Positions 1-9,700 of a DNA stretch of 64,000 bases are shown in pieces. The position numbers were made by a program, and so were the translations under genes. The stretch covers positions 13,351,541 through 13,415,540 of the forward strand of contig JAQMRL010000008.1 in assembly GCA_035578175.1 (NCBI GenBank). The letters are read 5' to 3'. Below the pieces are notes generated by a model. That model was not told the origin of the DNA. It made no database searches and was given only the letters and a program-made list of their open reading frames with translations. The stretch comes from Catonia carolina (Eukaryota; Arthropoda; Insecta; Hemiptera; Achilidae). Each line of letters starts with the position of its first letter. Position 1 is the first letter of the stretch.

Positions 1-150
1 AGCGATATCTCAGCATTTTTATGGTTTCGCCTTGAATTTTTATTCCTGCGTCAAATTTTTCCTTCTTCATTCATAGCTTCTTCTATATACAAGTTAAAAA
101 GTAGTAGAGACAATGAAGATCCTTGTCGTACACCTTTTCTTACTACAGCT
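1..150 (-). pseudogene. LINE reverse-transcriptase fragment cut by window edge
   Basis: Minus-strand translation reads GVRQGSSLSLLLFNLYIEEA, which resembles the RT motif before the catalytic FADD box, then IKIQGETIKMLRY after a one-base frame shift. It is a decayed non-LTR retrotransposon fragment. Its relation to the LINE tail at 277-1009 is unclear. Confidence 0.55.
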
Positions 151-236
151 TATTTTTTGTACCCCTCAATTCTCAAAACAGCTGTTTAAATCTTATAGAG
201 ATCATATTTATATTAAACTATAAAGATGTAAAATAA

Positions 237-241
<5 letters not shown>

Positions 242-280
<39 letters not shown>

Positions 281-1010
281 GTGAGGCAACAATGGACCAC
301 TTCAGCCACAACATGAAAGACTCTACTTCGATCTCTGAGCCCTGATCTTCACCCAGTATTCCCTCATTCTTTGTGATCTCTAAGCCCGGAGTTCTTCCGT
401 CACCCTCTGCACTCTTCTAGTCTTGGTTTCCGGTTCCAAAGCCAGATCCTTCAACTTTCTATAACTTTCAGACTTGAACCTCACATCCTCCAGCGTCAAC
501 CCAAACCTTTCCAAGTCCTCCTTGACCTCCTTCGTCCAGTTCAAACCGATTTTAAAATCCCAGACACTTTCAATAAGTCGTCTAAGTACTCTGTTCTCCG
601 GTGTTCTAAGGATATGGCCCAAAAAGGAGATTCGTTTTTTCCTAATTGTGTCTAGTATTGGCTCCGAAATTTTATAGACTTCATTATTTGGTAGCAGTCT
701 CCAACTATTATCTTTGTATATTCTCTTACCAATACAGGTTCTAAGGATTCTTCGTTCTAACGTCAGGATTCTGTGGGTTTTAGTTTTTTGTGACAGTTTT
801 GTTAGGGTCTCTCCACAGTAAGTCACTGCAGGTTGTATTACCATTTTGTAATGTCTTACCTTTGTATTTACCGACATTGACTTCTTGTTGTATGTGGTGT
901 GGGTGATGAACTGAGCTCTCATTAACTTTTTGGTCCTTTCCGCCCATGCTTCCCTGTCATTGCAACTCATGTTCAATACCTCCCCCAAGTACTTGAAATT
1001 CCGTACCACT
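242..1010 (-). mobile_element. LINE 3' end (C-terminal ORF2 remnant) with poly(A) tail
   Basis: An uninterrupted minus-strand reading of 209 codons (380-1009) matches the C-terminal region shared by many insect non-LTR ORF2 proteins: a FKYLGEVLN start, a CGETL block, then KKRISFLGHILRTPENR. The T-run at 242-276 is the poly(A) tail of the minus-strand element, so the 3' end of the insertion is well placed. RT catalytic motifs are absent, so the copy is 5'-truncated. The fragment at 8020-8705 belongs to the same family. Confidence 0.75.
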
Positions 1011-1438
1011 ATTAAATTAAATTAAATTAAACAAATAAATTGTTTAATATACAAATTACAAAAAAAACCATAAGATCTCACATATGTGACTATGTTTACA
1101 GGTGGATTAAACAAATTTTGATGGCAGAAAATGTTTACTGGAGAGAAAACAATGAAAACTTCATCTTTTTACATTGTGCCTATTATGTTCTTAATGGTTA
1201 GGCAATCAAGATACAAAATGAAAAAAAAAAAAAACAAAAAAAGGTAATTATTTTTAAAATTTTTTGCCTCAGTCACTGAGGATTATGATAATAATGGATG
1301 CAATTTTGTGCTTGTGTTTTCTTTCTTCTTTAATTCTGAAAATTCTTTCTTTGCTCCAGTTGGGTGTGTTGTTTTTCTTAACATTTCCATATTATGAAAA
1401 ACCATGTTCTTAAATTGTTTTTTATTTGTTTTTTTTTT
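1011..1438. other. AT-rich spacer, no feature seen
   Basis: Low-complexity AT-rich DNA, beginning with (ATTAA)n-like repeats and containing short A-runs. No coding potential or recognisable repeat was seen. Confidence 0.5.
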
Positions 1439-1990
1439 ACTTTCTCTTGCCTATATGAATATATAGGAAGGAAAATATTGTTTTCATGTCGATTTTTTGA
1501 AATCGAGTTTTCACTGGATCTACACCTATTCAGACCCCTGAACCCAAAAAAACATGTTTTTAGCAATTGGTCTGTCTGTGTGTGTGTGTGTGTGTGTGAA
1601 CAGAATATCTCAAGAACGGAACATCATACGAACTTGAAACTTACGTTAGATACCACTACCGGACCCGACACCACATTTTCATCAAAATCTGTCAACCGGA
1701 CGTAGTAGTTTATTCGTGTAATTTTTCACTTTTTTACAATTTTCTCAAAAACTAGTCCTATGATTTTTTTAAAATCGCTTGGTGTACTAAATTTTTTATG
1801 CTCTACAAGATAGGGTAGGCACCATGTTTGCTGAAATTCTTGGTGAGACTGTTTTCACGTAAAAAAATTGTTTTTTTAAGATTACGGCTTTAATATGCAT
1901 TTTAGCGCAAAAATTTATATAATAAAAAATGTAGAGAACTTAAAATCCTACAACCTTTATTTCAAACATTTTTCTGTGTAACTCTTAGTT
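1439..1990 (+). mobile_element. HINE-like element, 5' half
   Basis: Starts with ACTTTCTCTTGCC and the TATATGAATATATAGG leader, followed by the family's (GT)n tract and the CAAGATAGGGTAGG core. Similarity stops where the foldback at 1995 begins. Several short open frames here are non-coding by-products of this repeat. Confidence 0.8.
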
Positions 1991-1994
1991 ATAT

Positions 1995-2437
1995 TATCTC
2001 GGTAACCACTCGATCGTTCAGCACGGGCAAACTATCGTTTTATTCAGCGTAAAAAACTTAGTACAGATATGTTAATAATATGAAATATTGATTGGCCAAT
2101 GTTGTGGTAGAATTTTTAGAATTTTGAAAAATAGATGGGTAATGCGAGGGGTGGGCGCTACTACCCATGTGGCCTGAATCTGACTGTCTACCTGAATTGA
2201 CAATGCAGTCTGTCAATTCAGGTAGACAGTCCAACAGGATGTCACGTACACACACTAGCAACATGGATTATAACACCCACCTCCTGCATTACCCAGTCTA
2301 TTTTTCAAAATTTTAAAAATTCTATCACAACATCGGCCAATCGATATTTCATATTATTAACATATCTGTACTATGTTTTTTACGCTGAATAAAACGATGG
2401 TTTGCCCATGCCGAACGATCGAGCGGTTACCGAGATA
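1995..2437. repeat. Foldback (long inverted repeat) with inner 21-bp perfect stem
   Basis: The outer arms 1995-2157 and 2275-2437 are imperfect reverse complements (for example CTCGGTAACC against GGTTACCGAG). The central segments 2182-2202 and 2211-2231 form a perfect 21-bp inverted repeat around an 8-nt loop. This looks like a foldback or MITE insertion at the broken edge of a HINE-like element. No coding sequence. Confidence 0.7.
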
Positions 2438-2940
2438 GCAAGGGTTCAGAATATTGTTAATAAATCAAAATTTAAATAACTTACGATTTTGAAATGTCGT
2501 ACACGCTGTAAGAATATAATTTTCTATGTTGTGTTAAAATTTCAAACTTTTCGGTCAAATACTTATCGAGTTACACGCTTCTAAACGCATAAATTTTTTT
2601 GCGGTAGTAAAAAAACCGGCTCTTTTTGTCTTCCAATCTCGATATGGCAATTTTTAAACAACATTAAAAATATAGGACTATTATGGGGCTACTCAGAATA
2701 AAATGAGCTAAATTTTTATTTAAAATATGTTGAAATCCGACTCATAGTTTTGGGGATACAAGGGTTCAAACTCGGGTGTCTATGATTATGAAACCGATAA
2801 AATATTTTAAAATATTTTTTTATGCCCATTCTTGAAAATATTGGAAAAGTGGAAAAGTCACACAAATATTTGCAATTGATCAATTGAGGTCAAAATGTTC
2901 GTTTTATGTCCTTGTGATACCGAACTTAACTTTCAATTTT
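2438..2940. other. Unassigned AT-rich stretch
   Basis: No open frame of note and no match to the repeat families in this window. It may be old transposon sequence continuing the foldback host. Confidence 0.4.
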
Positions 2941-3465
2941 CAACTTCATACAACTTCTGCTTCAGAGATATTTTGTTTTTAATTACAGTGAAAACTTTAT
3001 TTTAAAAAAAATCGACATGAAAACAACATTTCCTTACCTATATTTTATATAGTTGTTTAGGTCATCAGCCGAAAGGCTCTTTTGAACCTGTAGAGGTTTT
3101 ACTAAGTTTAATGAGAAGTGAGGTAGTTTACTATTGCCTTCCTTACTGAGTTGGAAAGTACACTTATCAACATGCTGGGTCCTCTGAAAAGCACATATTT
3201 TCCACTCTGCAAATGACACCTTTACTTATTCACCACAGGGTCTGGCTGTCTAATGAAATTCATTACTCTCGGAGGAGATAACTCTGAATAGTGTCTTTTA
3301 CACCACTACCTCTTCTGTTCTTAAATGATTCAGTCATTTAATTGGCTGACCATGTGATAAAAAACAGAACTATTTTAGCCCTGCAGTGAACAGATTGAGT
3401 GTAAATAATTTGACACTCTGCCTGTCTGTTATGGGCAGTTATATGTCATATAAGGTAAGAGAAAA
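2941..3465 (-). mobile_element. Old HINE-like element, 5' end, split by a retroposon
   Basis: Diverged minus-strand copy of the HINE leader (AAATCGACATGAAAACAA and so on) at 2941-3052. It resumes at about 3437-3465 (TATAAGGTAAGAGAAAAT) after the 0.39-kb retroposon, so the retroposon landed inside it. Confidence 0.55.
3053..3436 (-). mobile_element. 0.39-kb retroposon, (AAC)n-tailed family, copy 1
   Basis: Minus-strand copy of the repeat at 16184-16574 and 22303-22698. The shared 3' block contains GTCATCAGCCGAAAGGCT. This copy is the most diverged and has lost most of the (AAC)n tail. Confidence 0.7.
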
Positions 3466-3798
3466 TAAAAATAAAAATCTAATCTTGTGTATTTTTAATT
3501 TACTTTTTCTACAACGTGTATTTCAGTGTTCTTATTTTATGAATATTTCTGTTTCGTGAAATCGTTAGTAATAATGTACAGACAATTTACTTGACAAAAT
3601 TTATTTTTTGACGTTAGTGTTTTTCCAATTTAAAACTGTCCAATAAATTACGCATGTAGAACAATTTTCACTTATTTCATATATTGGACAATTTGTGTGT
3701 CAGTTGTTTTATCAAATCAGTTTTGAAAATGTTTTATGTATTTTATTTATTAATATAAATAAATTGAAATTTTTATGCATAATATTGATAAATAAGTT
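3466..3798. other. AT-rich spacer
   Basis: No supported feature. There are short inverted AT tracts only. Confidence 0.4.
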
Positions 3799-3892
3799 AT
3801 TTGATTAACCACCACCGTTGTGCAGTGGTTAGTATGCTAACTGCAAAATGGAAGGTTCTGGATTTGATTCCCTGCTAGGTCTGGAAAATTAT

Positions 3893-4062
3893 TATATTGG
3901 CGTAGTTGGTAACGTGCTCACTCTCATCATGCGGTCTTGGGTTCGAATCCCATTCAGGCACGGCATATTTTCATACATTTCAAAAAATCATTTCATCCTT
4001 CACTGTCTGCATTAGCAGTAATTGCAGAACAGTCGGATGTTAAACCAAAAAGAAAAAAAAAA
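3893..4062 (+). mobile_element. SINE-1 (tRNA-derived), slightly 5'-truncated
   Basis: The A box TGGCGTAGTTGG lies at the start and the B box GGTTCGAATCC about 35 nt further on. The conserved CATTTCATCCTTCAC body and an A-rich tail follow. The first bases of the family consensus (CGGCCGC) are missing. Confidence 0.75.
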
Positions 4063-4096
4063 TATGTTCAAATCTAGTGTTCCTTAACCCAGAGTC

Positions 4097-4274
4097 GCCG
4101 GCCGCATTGGCGTAGTTGGTAACATGCTCGCTTTTCATTATGCGGTCTTGGGTTTGAATCTCATCCAGGCTCGGCATATTTTCATACGTTACAAAAAAAT
4201 CATTTCATCCTTCACCGTCTGCATTAGCAGTAATTGCATAACAGTCGGACTTTAAATAAAAAATTTAAAAAAAA
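4097..4274 (+). mobile_element. SINE-1, full length, with 13-bp target duplication
   Basis: The copy runs from GCCGGCCGCATTGGCGTAG to an A-rich end and is flanked by a perfect 13-bp duplication TTAACCCAGAGTC (4084-4096 and 4275-4287). That proves a retroposition event and fixes both ends of the family. Confidence 0.85.
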
Positions 4275-4424
4275 TTAACCCAGAGTCATTGCCTAGCTGT
4301 TGATGTGACTTAAATTAAAAAAGAAAATTAATTTGATTACAGTAGATCCTCGATTTACTGTGCTGAAGTCTGTTCAGACACTGATGTTAAATCGAGGTGG
4401 CGGGGTCAAAAATCCTCGTCCTGT

Positions 4425-4840
4425 GCTCTAGTGGCAAAAAATGTTCATTTTTTTTTTAAATTACAGTCTTAGTATGCATTTTAGGGCAAAAGTATATATA
4501 ATTAAAGTTGTAGGAAATTAAAAAAACCTGCAACTTTTATTTCAAACATTTCTTCTACATCGCTTGGTTTAGCATCAATTAGTGATTTTCTGTGTTTTTC
4601 TCATCAAAATTGGTAAAAAGTGCGAGTTTTTAAGATTGCTGCCTTAGTATACATTTAACGAAAAAAGTGTGTTTAATGGAAGTTATAGAAAATTAGAAAG
4701 CTACAACTTTTACATCAAGCATTCTTTTTCTCTAGAGGTTAATTTTCATTTAGCGTGATTCACTCATGATAAAATGTAGGTTTTATTTTTCATTATTAAC
4801 ATTGGTCAGAGAAAGTCGTGTGAGTGTTTCACACCAGTTT
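4425..4840 (+). mobile_element. Old HINE-like element, 3' part
   Basis: Diverged copy of the internal ~200-bp repeats followed by the 3' terminus GTGTGAGTGTTTCACACCAG. The 5' half is missing. Confidence 0.7.
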
Positions 4841-5244
4841 TTTTTCTTTTTAAAAATGTCGGCAGGTCACCGCAAAGATCTCCCTAAACCTTCCAAAGTC
4901 TGCCCAAGAGAGAGTTATTCTTCACTTCAGTTCCCACATTTGGTTGTCTCTGACAATCCAAATTACATGATCAAAATACGTATATTTATTCACCAATGCT
5001 GTCTACATAAATTTACTCATTTGGAACTAAATTCTTCAAAATTGGAACTGGCAATACTGTGGCTAATTCCATTAAATTTAATGTTCACAACAATTTGACG
5101 CTTGGTGTAGTAATTTTTAACAACATTTAATTAAATATAGAAAAGAAAAGCAAGTGAGTAAACCATTCAATTTATTATAATTTTTTATTAAATTTGTTGA
5201 AACATATTGCGTAATAATATCCATGATCTTAAAATATATTATAA
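4841..5244. other. Unassigned stretch
   Basis: AT-rich with no convincing coding signal. A frame crossing 4766-5098 begins inside the HINE-like repeat and shows no family resemblance. Confidence 0.4.
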
Positions 5245-5246
5245 TA

Positions 5247-6062
5247 ACGGGTGTTTTATTAAGCACGCAACCCTGATTATAAGAAGATAGAATTAATACA
5301 TCGGTAAATTTTCTGTCCCCCAATTGGTATGTTGGCAACAGTGTACTCAAGACCAATTACCTGAGACAATTAAAATGTTCCAGTCTAGCATTAGTGTGGT
5401 GACAGCAGTCGTTTCATTATATTGTGTCAGCAATGGGTTTTTCCAAGGAAGAACGCGTGTTTATTGTAGAGACTTACATAGCGAGTAAATCTTACAAATT
5501 TGTGCAAGATAAGTTTCAGTTGAAATTTCCCCGTTCTGTCGTTCCGAATAAATTGTCAGTATTGCGTTTGATAAATAAATTCCGTAGAACTGGGAGTGTA
5601 CTCGATGAGAAACCACCTCGCCAGCCAACGAAGTTAACCACGGAAGTTCTCGAACATTTGAAAAATCGTTTAACTTTGTTGGCTGGCGAGGTGGTTTCTC
5701 ATCGAGTACACTCCCAGTTCTACGGAATTTATTTATCGACCGCAATATTGACGGTTTATTCGGAACGACAGAACGGGGAAATTTCAACTGAAACTTATCT
5801 TGCATACATTTGTAAGATTTACTCGCTATGTAAGTCTCTACAATAAACACGCGTTCTTCCTTGGAAAAACCCATTGCTGACATAATATAACGAAATGACT
5901 GCTGTCACCACGCTAATGCTTGACTGGAACATTTTAACTGTCTTAGGTAGTTTTGGCCTTGAGTACACTGTTGCCAACATACCGATTGGGGGACATAAAA
6001 TTTACCGATGTATTACTTCTATCTTCTTATAATCAGGGTTGCGTCCTTAATAAAACACCCGT
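5247..6062. mobile_element. Foldback made of two inverted 5' ends of a mariner-like transposon
   Basis: Two arms of about 385 bp are near-perfect reverse complements. Each carries the terminal sequence ACGGGTGTTTTATTAAG and an open frame for the N-terminal helix-turn-helix of an IS630/Tc1/mariner-type transposase (FSKEERVFIVETYIASKSYK, then INKFRRTGSVLDEKPP). One frame runs on plus (5424-5846) and its mirror on minus (5461-5883). TA flanks both ends (5245-5246 and 6063-6064). No catalytic DDE part is present, so it cannot mobilise itself. Confidence 0.8.
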
Positions 6063-6173
6063 TAGTATTAAAAGTAATTACAGTATATATTACTTAGTCA
6101 TTAAAAAATTAATGGACCATTCATTTTATCAATAAATAATAAATATAAAACGTTGAATTAAAAAATTAAAATT

Positions 6174-6776
6174 TTAAAATAAATATGGTATCATTCGGTA
6201 TGGAACTTTTTTGCAATATTGTTTATAAGCATTGCCATACTTTTTGCGACATCTTTCTTCATCGCGAAAACAGCGATGAACGAGTAACACGAATAAAAAT
6301 ATAAAATAACCGAATGAATGAATTCCTAAGCCAATACCAGGCAACGCCCAGGCTAATGCTAAAAATAATTCAAACAAATAATTTAAATGTCTAGCGACAC
6401 CCCAACATCCAGAAGCCAATAATCGTGTCTCTTTTATCTCACCATTCCAATCTGTATAAGTCGCCTCAATATATCGCACTTTTTTACCCCATAGTTTAAA
6501 ATCATCATTCAATCTATTTTTCTGGAATAATAATTTCTCATAATCGACTCTGTAATTCATAGCGATCGATAACAGTCCAAATATTAATATCGCAATTGAT
6601 AAATAATCGGATATAATCGGTGGATGTAATACAAGATAATATGATGAATACGTATAAAATGCTGGTACTAACACCAAACAGCCCCAGCATATGTAATATC
6701 CGGCATGATCGTGTACTATGTCAAGGGTCCAATAATACCATGATTCTGACCAAAAGAATTTCGCTAGGTATATTGT
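6174..6776 (-). CDS. DHCR7: DHCR7 exon 4 (C terminus)
   Basis: 200 codons plus TAA. Carries DIVHDHAGYYICWG, LLASGCWGVARHLNY and the terminal HRCFRDEERC...VPYRMIPYLF block that identify the family and likely form the NADPH/sterol site. Acceptor TTACAG immediately upstream; an in-frame Met at 6785 is intronic. Confidence 0.93.
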   Translation of the reverse strand, partial: TIYLAKFFWSESWYYWTLDIVHDHAGYYICWGCLVLVPAFYTYSSYYLVLHPPIISDYLSIAILIFGLLSIAMNYRVDYEKLLFQKNRLNDDFKLWGKKVRYIEATYTDWNGEIKETRLLASGCWGVARHLNYLFELFLALAWALPGIGLGIHSFGYFIFLFVLLVHRCFRDEERCRKKYGNAYKQYCKKVPYRMIPYLF

Positions 6777-9700
6777 CTGTAACATAAGTAGAAAATAAAA
6801 AAGTATTAGTTATTTATTATTAACTCCCTAGAGCTCTGCAATATGTATGCACTAGAAACCATCTATCCAAATTTCACATCTAAAGGTACGATTTCGATCC
6901 TCGCCGCTGTGGCAACACGCTGCCGTAGCAGTGGCATTATGTTTTCAAGTATCGCTACTAGTGGCAGCTGCTAAACCAGTTGATCATAGAACGTGATACA
7001 ATATACTACTCCTCCAACATACAACTTACAACATGTCGATTGTAAAAAAAATGAGATTACGTTTACAAGCAGAAGAAGGAGGATTATGAGATATCGATGT
7101 TGTTGTTATTACGGAAACGCAAAGCTGTAAATAAAATATACAAAACCCGTGAAGAGGAAGGTTGCTTTCAGATACTTAACGAGCCGCACTTTTAACGTGA
7201 TGAAGACCTGTTTAAAAAAATACTGTAGGCTAAATTACTCCCAATTCGAAACGGTGGTAAGTTTGGTGGCTGATCATTTAAAGAAGAAGAATTTTCACCA
7301 ATCTCTTTCCATATATTTTCCCTGAGTACAGCATCTTTATTAACCCGCCGTACTAGCATCATAAATAATTGGATGCTTGAAGACAACTTCAACCAGCTTT
7401 TCCTCATCACACCGAAAAATTTGACATGTTGTCTGTATCGCCTGTCTGTTCTACTCCACGCTGCCGCTGCCAGACTGCTTCTGGCGCGACCTGGCGGCTG
7501 GACAGCTTGAGCAGCACAGCTCAGGCAGCCCCGCATGTGCTGCTGCGGCGGATATTGGAAATATCCCTATAACAAATGAATTGAACCAGTAGTTTGCAGC
7601 CGCAGCGTAATGCTATGGCAGCGGCAGCGTGCAGCCACGGCAGCGAGGATCGAAATCGTACCTTTAGCGGTTAACCCTTTGCTGACTCAAGTATATTTTC
7701 CTAAATGTGTCCTCTGAGGCCGGGTTTTCACGTAGAGTCCATCTACGCTAAGAGTACTCCGACGTAGGCAACCAACAATACAAGTGAGCATGCGTATTTA
7801 TTAAAAATACGCACAGCATGATTAAAAACAAAATTCCATACAACACTGATTCGTTCCAAGCTTTTTATAATAAACAATAAACACGTTTAATTCATTTGTT
7901 AGAAAATGTTTTATAAATCGAACATTAGTTTACCATTAATAACTAAAATTTTACTATTGTTATTCTTACATTTCTATTTTTCATTACATTATTTACTATT
8001 ATTATTAGCAGAATAGAATAGACAAACTAACTAGGATTAAACATGCTACTAGGAACACATATAATAAAAGATGTCTTTCAATAAATACAAAACTAAGACA
8101 CTACAGAACAGTCGCCCTACCACAAATTACATACGCAAGTGAAACAATATTTAAAACCACAAATACCATTGCAATAGATAAGGTCCTCAGGATTGAGAGA
8201 AGAATAGTCAGAACTTGCTTGAACAAAAACTATCAAGTAAACGGAGTTTGGAGACTAGCTTCCAACGAAATGGTCTACAAAAACATAGAACCTATTACAA
8301 GTATAATTAAAAAGAAACGAATATCATTCCTGGGACATCTTTTAAGGACACCTGAAAATAGAACTAGCAGGAAAATAATAGAAAAACTGTGGTATAGTAA
8401 AAGTGATATTAAATAGATCACAGAATTAAAGGAAGATATTGGAAGGTTACAAATTACAATAGAAGATTTAAAACACAAGACAGATGCATTGAAGATATTG
8501 AAGGACGAACGCGTTATACTACAGCCGGGAAGGAACAGGCAACGATTGGGAAGAGTGGTTCCAGAGGAGGAAAGAAAATTGCGCTCGGAAAGGATGAAAA
8601 AATATTGGGCGGAAAAGAAAAGGAAGAAAGAAGGAAAGACTTTAAATGTAAAATGACTAAAGTTGTCCTTTGTAGGCCATAAAATATTAAAATAAAAAAA
8701 AAAATTATTAGTAGTAGTTTTATTCGTGTCATTTTTCACTTTTTCACAATTTTCTCTAAAACGGCTCCTACAATTTTTGAAATCACCTTTTTTACAACAT
8801 TTTTATACTTTACAAGATAGGGTAGGTGCCATGTCTGCTGAAATTCTTGGGGAAGCTGTGCTCTCATAAAAAAAGGTTGTTTTAAGTTTGTAGCTTCAAT
8901 ATGAATTTTAGCGCAAAAATGTATGTAATAAAAGTTGTAGACAATTTAAAAACCTACAATTTTTATTTTGGACATTTTTTTGTACAGCGCTTAGTTTATT
9001 GGTAATTACCGATTTTCTGTTGTTTTTTTTTCATGAAAATATGTAAAAAAAACATTTTTTTAAGATTTCAGCTTTTGTATGCATTTACGACAAAAGTGCA
9101 TATAATAAAATTAATAGGAAATTGAAAGATGTACAATTTTTATTTAGAGCATTTTTCTCTAACGAGCCTAGTTTCGTGTGATAGTGATTTTCCGTATTTT
9201 TAAACCAAACTGAGGTTGATTACATTTTGGATCATTCACTCATGATTAAAATAAGGTTATGTTTTTTGAGGTTAGTTTTTTTCGATAATTAGTGATTTTC
9301 TGTGTTTTTTTCACAAAAATATGTAAAAAAATCGATTTTTTTAAGATTTCAGCCTTCGTATGCATTTTACGACAACTGTGTATATAATCAAATTTATAGA
9401 AAATTAAAAGATCTATAACTTTTATTTAGAGTGTTTTTCTCTACAGAGCGTAGTTTAGTATGAAATAGTGATTTTCTGTATTTTTAAACCAAACTGAGGT
9501 TGATTACATTTCGAATAATTTATTCATGATTATAATAAGGTTATTTTTTTTGAGGTTAGTTTTTTGTGTATTCCTATTGTTTTATTACTAATATTAGATT
9601 ATATTGTTCATTAATTATTGCATTGGCAAGAGAAAGTTATGTGAGTGTTTCACACCAGATATTTTTATTATAAATTATTTTATTACTTAAGAAAAAAAAT

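Larger units (their letters stand above)
3808..4330 (+). mobile_element. SINE-2 (tRNA-derived), interrupted by two SINE-1 copies
   Basis: The head is tRNA-like: an A-box-like TGCAGTGGTTAG and a B-box-like GGATTTGATTCCC. The 3' end is the family's GTGACTTAAATTAAAAAA tail at about 4306-4323. A 9-bp duplication ATTTGATTA flanks it (3799-3807 and 4331-4339). Two SINE-1 copies sit inside, so SINE-2 is the older insertion. Confidence 0.65.

Noticed and set aside
1378..1705. Open frames on both strands in the HINE leader and GT tract (also near 14249, 29201, 43270 and 57753)
   Set aside because: The same frames recur in every HINE-like copy and are by-products of the repeat, with GT-tract dipeptide runs.
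3898..4274. Possible functional tRNA genes
   Set aside because: A and B boxes are present but the acceptor and anticodon stems do not fold. The copies have target duplications and A-rich tails, so they are SINEs.
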